Source: Cardiocondyla obscurior (lineage: Eukaryota > Arthropoda > Insecta > Hymenoptera > Formicidae). From it: a DNA stretch of 64,000 nt. A program made the translations under genes and the position numbers. The notes below the pieces were generated by a model. It was not told the DNA's origin and searched no databases. It worked only from the letters and a program-made list of their open reading frames with translations. The stretch is from assembly GCF_019399895.1 (NCBI RefSeq), contig NC_091865.1:7817001-7881000 (forward strand). The letters are read 5' to 3'. This document shows, piece by piece, positions 60,601-64,000 of this stretch; the stretch's first letter is position 1; each line of letters begins with the position of its first letter.

Positions 60601-61888
60601 TGCATCCACTGTTCGGATCGAGTCCTCGACGGGACAGCCGTCGTCGGTCTTTCGACCAGATTTAATTGGCCTTCAAAGTGACGGCCTGTCTAGCGCCTCG
60701 AGGCACGAACGCTTTCGAGAGCAAAACCGCGTGAATTAGATCGAATAATGACCGAATAATTGGATCCAGGATCCACTGGGCCCAATGCATTTCGGTAGCA
60801 AAAATATAAATTCAAAATCGATATTATTTCGGTGTGACGTCTCCTTTCGATGCTATAAATTTATTTAAAAAAAATAATAAAAAAATATACCGTTTCCATC
60901 ATATTATAAATCTTGCGGTCATTTTATTTTTTATATTTATAGCATCAATTCATATGAATTCATCGAGATTATATCGACTCCGATTCCTAAGCGAAAACGC
61001 ACAGCTGTACTTAAAGTTTTACAAATCTTTTATTAAACAAATAAATGTTCTTTTTTTAATTTAAATATTTGAATTAATATATAAATTTGGATATTTGATA
61101 TTTGTGATTTATAATATGCTTTCTCAAATTGAATTAATTTTTAGTTGTACCTTCTTTATTACAAGAATTATGAATTGTACTTCCCTTTAAAAAAGAATGA
61201 TTAAACTCTAATTAACTCCAACACTTTATTTTATATTATCTTTACGTCTCGCTAAAATAATTGTTAAATAAAATATCAAAATTTATATTTTTTTATTTGA
61301 AAACTAGAAAATATCTATTTTTGATAAAGTATTTGGGGTCTTAAATTAAAATAATAATAATTATTATTAACACAATATAAAAACAAGAGATTATATAAAA
61401 TAAAAGTACGAAAGTACAGCCCTACGTATTCGCCGTTGATCGCATTTTCGCGGAGGCGGCTCTACTATCGGAGCGGACCACCCAGAACCTCGTGTATGTG
61501 CAAAAGTCTCGTGCTAGATCGCAGTAAACACTTGTGTTAAGGACTTGGGCGCATAAGCGAGACCTCTGGGTATTCGGAAAGGTATACGCAAGCATCATGC
61601 TTGACCGCAACAAATACTCTCGTCGAGACTCTCAGCGTGTGCAAGGCGCGCGAGAAACGCCCTCGCTAAAATCCTTGCACGCGCCAAGATATTTCTCGGA
61701 GGACTAGGCACCGCACTTTTCGTTTCATGAATACCGTGAGAACAAAACACCGAAGATTTCGGGCCCGCGAATATCTCGTACGCGAAACCTTGCCTATATC
61801 AAATAGAGCCGCCCCCCCGCTTTCTTTGCAGCGGTCTATCGTAGCATAAAGTGAAACCTACTTCGATCCAGAGATTTGTAAAGCCCAC
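57638..61888. other. Intron of RRM gene (inferred)
   Basis: AT-rich sequence lies between the two RRM-gene exons. GC-rich patches at 60,580-60,790 and 61,420-61,790 could hold alternative 3' exons, but no frame is recognisable. Confidence 0.35.
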
Positions 61889-62066
61889 CTCGGCCATTTT
61901 TGACTTTGCATATTCGATTCGTATCGCTCCCCGGTCGGAGGAGAGGAGAAAGGATCCTTGGAGAGTGGCCATCGCCTGGGCCGCGTAGCGAACGTCTTGA
62001 TATTCGACAAAGGCCACTGGCGACCCTCCCTTCGTGTGCATACGAAGCCGGGAGAAACCAGGAAAA
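61889..62066 (-). CDS. RRM exon of a Whi3/Scw1-type RNA-binding protein (partial gene)
   Basis: Acceptor TTTGTGCACAG precedes 178 bp encoding the C-terminal half of an RNA-recognition motif: FPGFSRLRMHTKGG, then the RNP1-like SPVAFVEYQDV, AAQAMATLQG and GAIRIEYAKSKMAE. RRMs of this type bind mRNA. The FPGF, FVEYQDV and RIEYAKS pattern is that of the Whi3/Scw1 group, which in insects has relatives often named after fungal scw1; it differs from couch potato/RBPMS, where the strand reads VGFV. The donor chosen is GTGGGC at 61888. A better-scoring GTAGGT at 61861 would add nine residues in the same phase. The RNP2 half and the rest of the N-terminus are not in the window and must lie beyond 64,000. 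Confidence 0.8.
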
Positions 62067-64000
62067 CTGTGCACAAATAAGAGAAGCGTACAATACGTGC
62101 TCTAGTTAGTCGTAAAGACAGTACTTTGGTAAAGGGAGAGTTTAGAGGGGTTCGGCAGGGGTCTTGGTTACTGTTTGGCTGCCATTAATGGTGTCGGTGG
62201 TGTCAGGCGGTGCCGACATAGGGTGATTACACGGAGGGGATGCGACATAAACTCAGGATCGAATTTAGACCGTTAGCAGATGTGAATTATTTCGATACAT
62301 TAGCATGTATGTGTGCAAATTATTTTGGGGGGACCTTCACGTATATAGAGATAATTAAATTAACACGTACATACAATACATACATGTAATTTTGTACGTG
62401 AAAAAAAGAAAGCAAGTTTATAGGAATTAAATAATAGAGTAATCTGTACAATTATTATTTTACAAGATCTTTTTTCAATATATATATGGATATATATTAT
62501 TATAAAAAAAATTTTTTTTTGTAATTTAATACTTAAAAAATTTTGAAAGAAACATATTTATGTATGATAAATTTTCGTGATTATCATTCATTGCTATAAT
62601 GTTCATTTCAAGACAAACAATAAGATAGCTAATAAAATTTTCATATCCCCCTTTCCATATTACGCTCTATTGTTTCTTCCAGTTCAAATCCTTCGTATTA
62701 GTGCATCTTCCAACCTGCGATTAGTCAATAGTTCGCGATATAGGGACATTACCCTCCGTGCAAACCCGTTCAGCACACCGACAATTAGTAAACTGCATTG
62801 ATCGTATGGTATTGGTACGGGTACTAGTACAGGTGCGTCCTATATGCCTACAATCTACGACGGTGGCAAATGATTAGCGGATGTCAGTGATGTTTGGAGG
62901 CGGTGCTGTTAGTACAAAGCTTTCGGCGTTTACGACGGATACAATTTCGAATTATCATTGCACTCTCGGCACACAGCGACTAAATTTCAATACTTGATAA
63001 TTTTATCGTTTGCTTGTTACTCTTCGATTACTATGGCGCCCATTGTTTTAATTTATATTTTTTTAATTTAACCAAAAACAAAAAAAAATTTTGTTGCTTT
63101 AAATAAATGTATTTTTTTTTTTTCTTTAAATGTACGGGCGTTAAATAATTATCCGTGCAAGAAAAACGAATGGATTACCTACGACGAGCACAATGTATTC
63201 ACGTCGTCGACGGCGAAATTCCGTCGAATACTCCCGCGAGCTACCGAAAATTGCAGAATGCGCAGCGCGCCTCTCGCACGTGCAAACGCGTGTAATTAAC
63301 TCAGGCACTCACTTACGAATTCATACTGCAGAACTCTGGGATTTGCGGGATAATGAGATTTCGCGGGCTAATTACACGAGGGGAGGAAGAGCTTCTCTAT
63401 TGACGACGGAACTTGGGAGACAGTCGCGCGTAGACTTCCGTCAACGGCGAAACTCGAAAGAGCAGATCGTGTCGCGTGGGTCGCTATTCGCGTCGCACGG
63501 TGTATCGAAGAAATTGTTTTTAGCAGTTTCGTGAGATCTACGTGAAAATTTTCCCGTCTTGAGTATTAATTATCTGCAGATTCTAATATTGAAGCAATAA
63601 GTATAAATAAATAATGTTTGTGCACAACCATAGTAATCGATATCAGAAAATGTCAAAGCGACTACTCCCAATATTCTACTAATGAAAGAGAGCGCTCAGA
63701 TATTCCAGCGGAGTTTCTTATAATTTTGCAGTGCAGCGTACAAAAATTAACCCACGTAACTTTCTCTTTAATTACAATCTCGCGATTGCAAACACGTGAC
63801 CGAGGCCCCGCGGCATTAATCAACGATAAATAAACGGTTCATTGCCGGATCTTCAGTTTTCTTTTTGTTTTTTTTTTTTTTTCGTTTCTTTTTTGTTCTA
63901 TTACTACGTAGAAACTTGTGCACGTACGAAACAACAGATATTAGCCGCGGTTTAATCGATTTAACATAGACGTATCGAAAGAGTCCGTAATTCTCGACTC
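62067..64000. other. Upstream intron of RRM gene, no exon seen
   Basis: I searched for the missing first half of the RRM (an RNP2-like hydrophobic strand) on the minus strand and did not find it. A GC-rich patch at 63,180-63,540 carries a plus-strand open frame with no recognisable protein. Confidence 0.4.

Noticed and set aside
61889..62066. RRM exon as couch potato/RBPMS
   Set aside because: That family has an extended loop and a VGFV strand with LEFAKSNTK; here the strand is VAFVEYQ with IEYAKSKM, which fits Whi3/Scw1 better.
63193..63534. Plus-strand open frame of 113 codons
   Set aside because: Arg-rich composition follows from GC-rich sequence; no family seen and no splice or promoter support.
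1..64000. tRNA genes, rRNA genes and CRISPR arrays
   Set aside because: No B-box-like GGTTCGAATCC in a cloverleaf context, no rRNA-like stretch and no regular spaced repeats were seen.

Overview
The window looks like nuclear DNA of an insect, most likely a hymenopteran and plausibly an ant. It is AT-rich, yet CpG is common. Small introns carry clean GT/AG sites with long pyrimidine tracts, while other introns reach 17 kb. The proteins are animal families. The assignment comes from composition and gene content only; no species marker was seen.

Layout. All recognised protein genes lie on the minus strand. Positions 1-1314 hold most of CDIN1, a predicted PD-(D/E)xK-type nuclease, whose last codons run off the left edge. 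Positions 1738-4076 hold a complete three-exon DNAL1 (axonemal dynein light chain 1, LRR type), starting 424 bp away from CDIN1. Positions 8000-37335 hold a complete six-exon RGK-family GTPase (Rad/Gem/Rem type, 434 aa) with introns of 8.5 and 17 kb. Exon phases join without a break in all three genes. Positions 61889-62066 hold an exon with the second half of an RRM of the Whi3/Scw1 type; its probable last coding exon is at 57605-57637 and its upstream exons lie beyond the right edge.

The unexpected content is on the plus strand, antisense inside the RGK introns. Two blocks (about 9.66-11.9 kb and 31.3-32.5 kb) each contain two pairs of short exon-like segments with good splice signals: exon A of about 100-260 bp, then exon B of about 30-56 bp. 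The four A segments end in the same module of about 56 nt, which has a small hairpin whose paired positions change together between copies. In three of the four pairs, exon B carries sequence complementary to the end of exon A. No reading frame is conserved. This looks like an undescribed duplicated, spliced, structured non-coding RNA locus and is the main finding.

A second novelty is a family of short inverted-repeat (MITE-like) elements with three copies at 11.04, 18.44 and 25.97 kb. The first copy sits inside the first RNA block. An unrecognised 140-codon open exon at 24991-25410 may be a nested gene.

The rest (about 12-17 kb, 18-31 kb, 33-35 kb, 41.3-57.6 kb and 62.1-64 kb) is AT-rich intronic or intergenic DNA with microsatellites, a few hairpins and some GC-rich islands that may be promoters or 5' exons.
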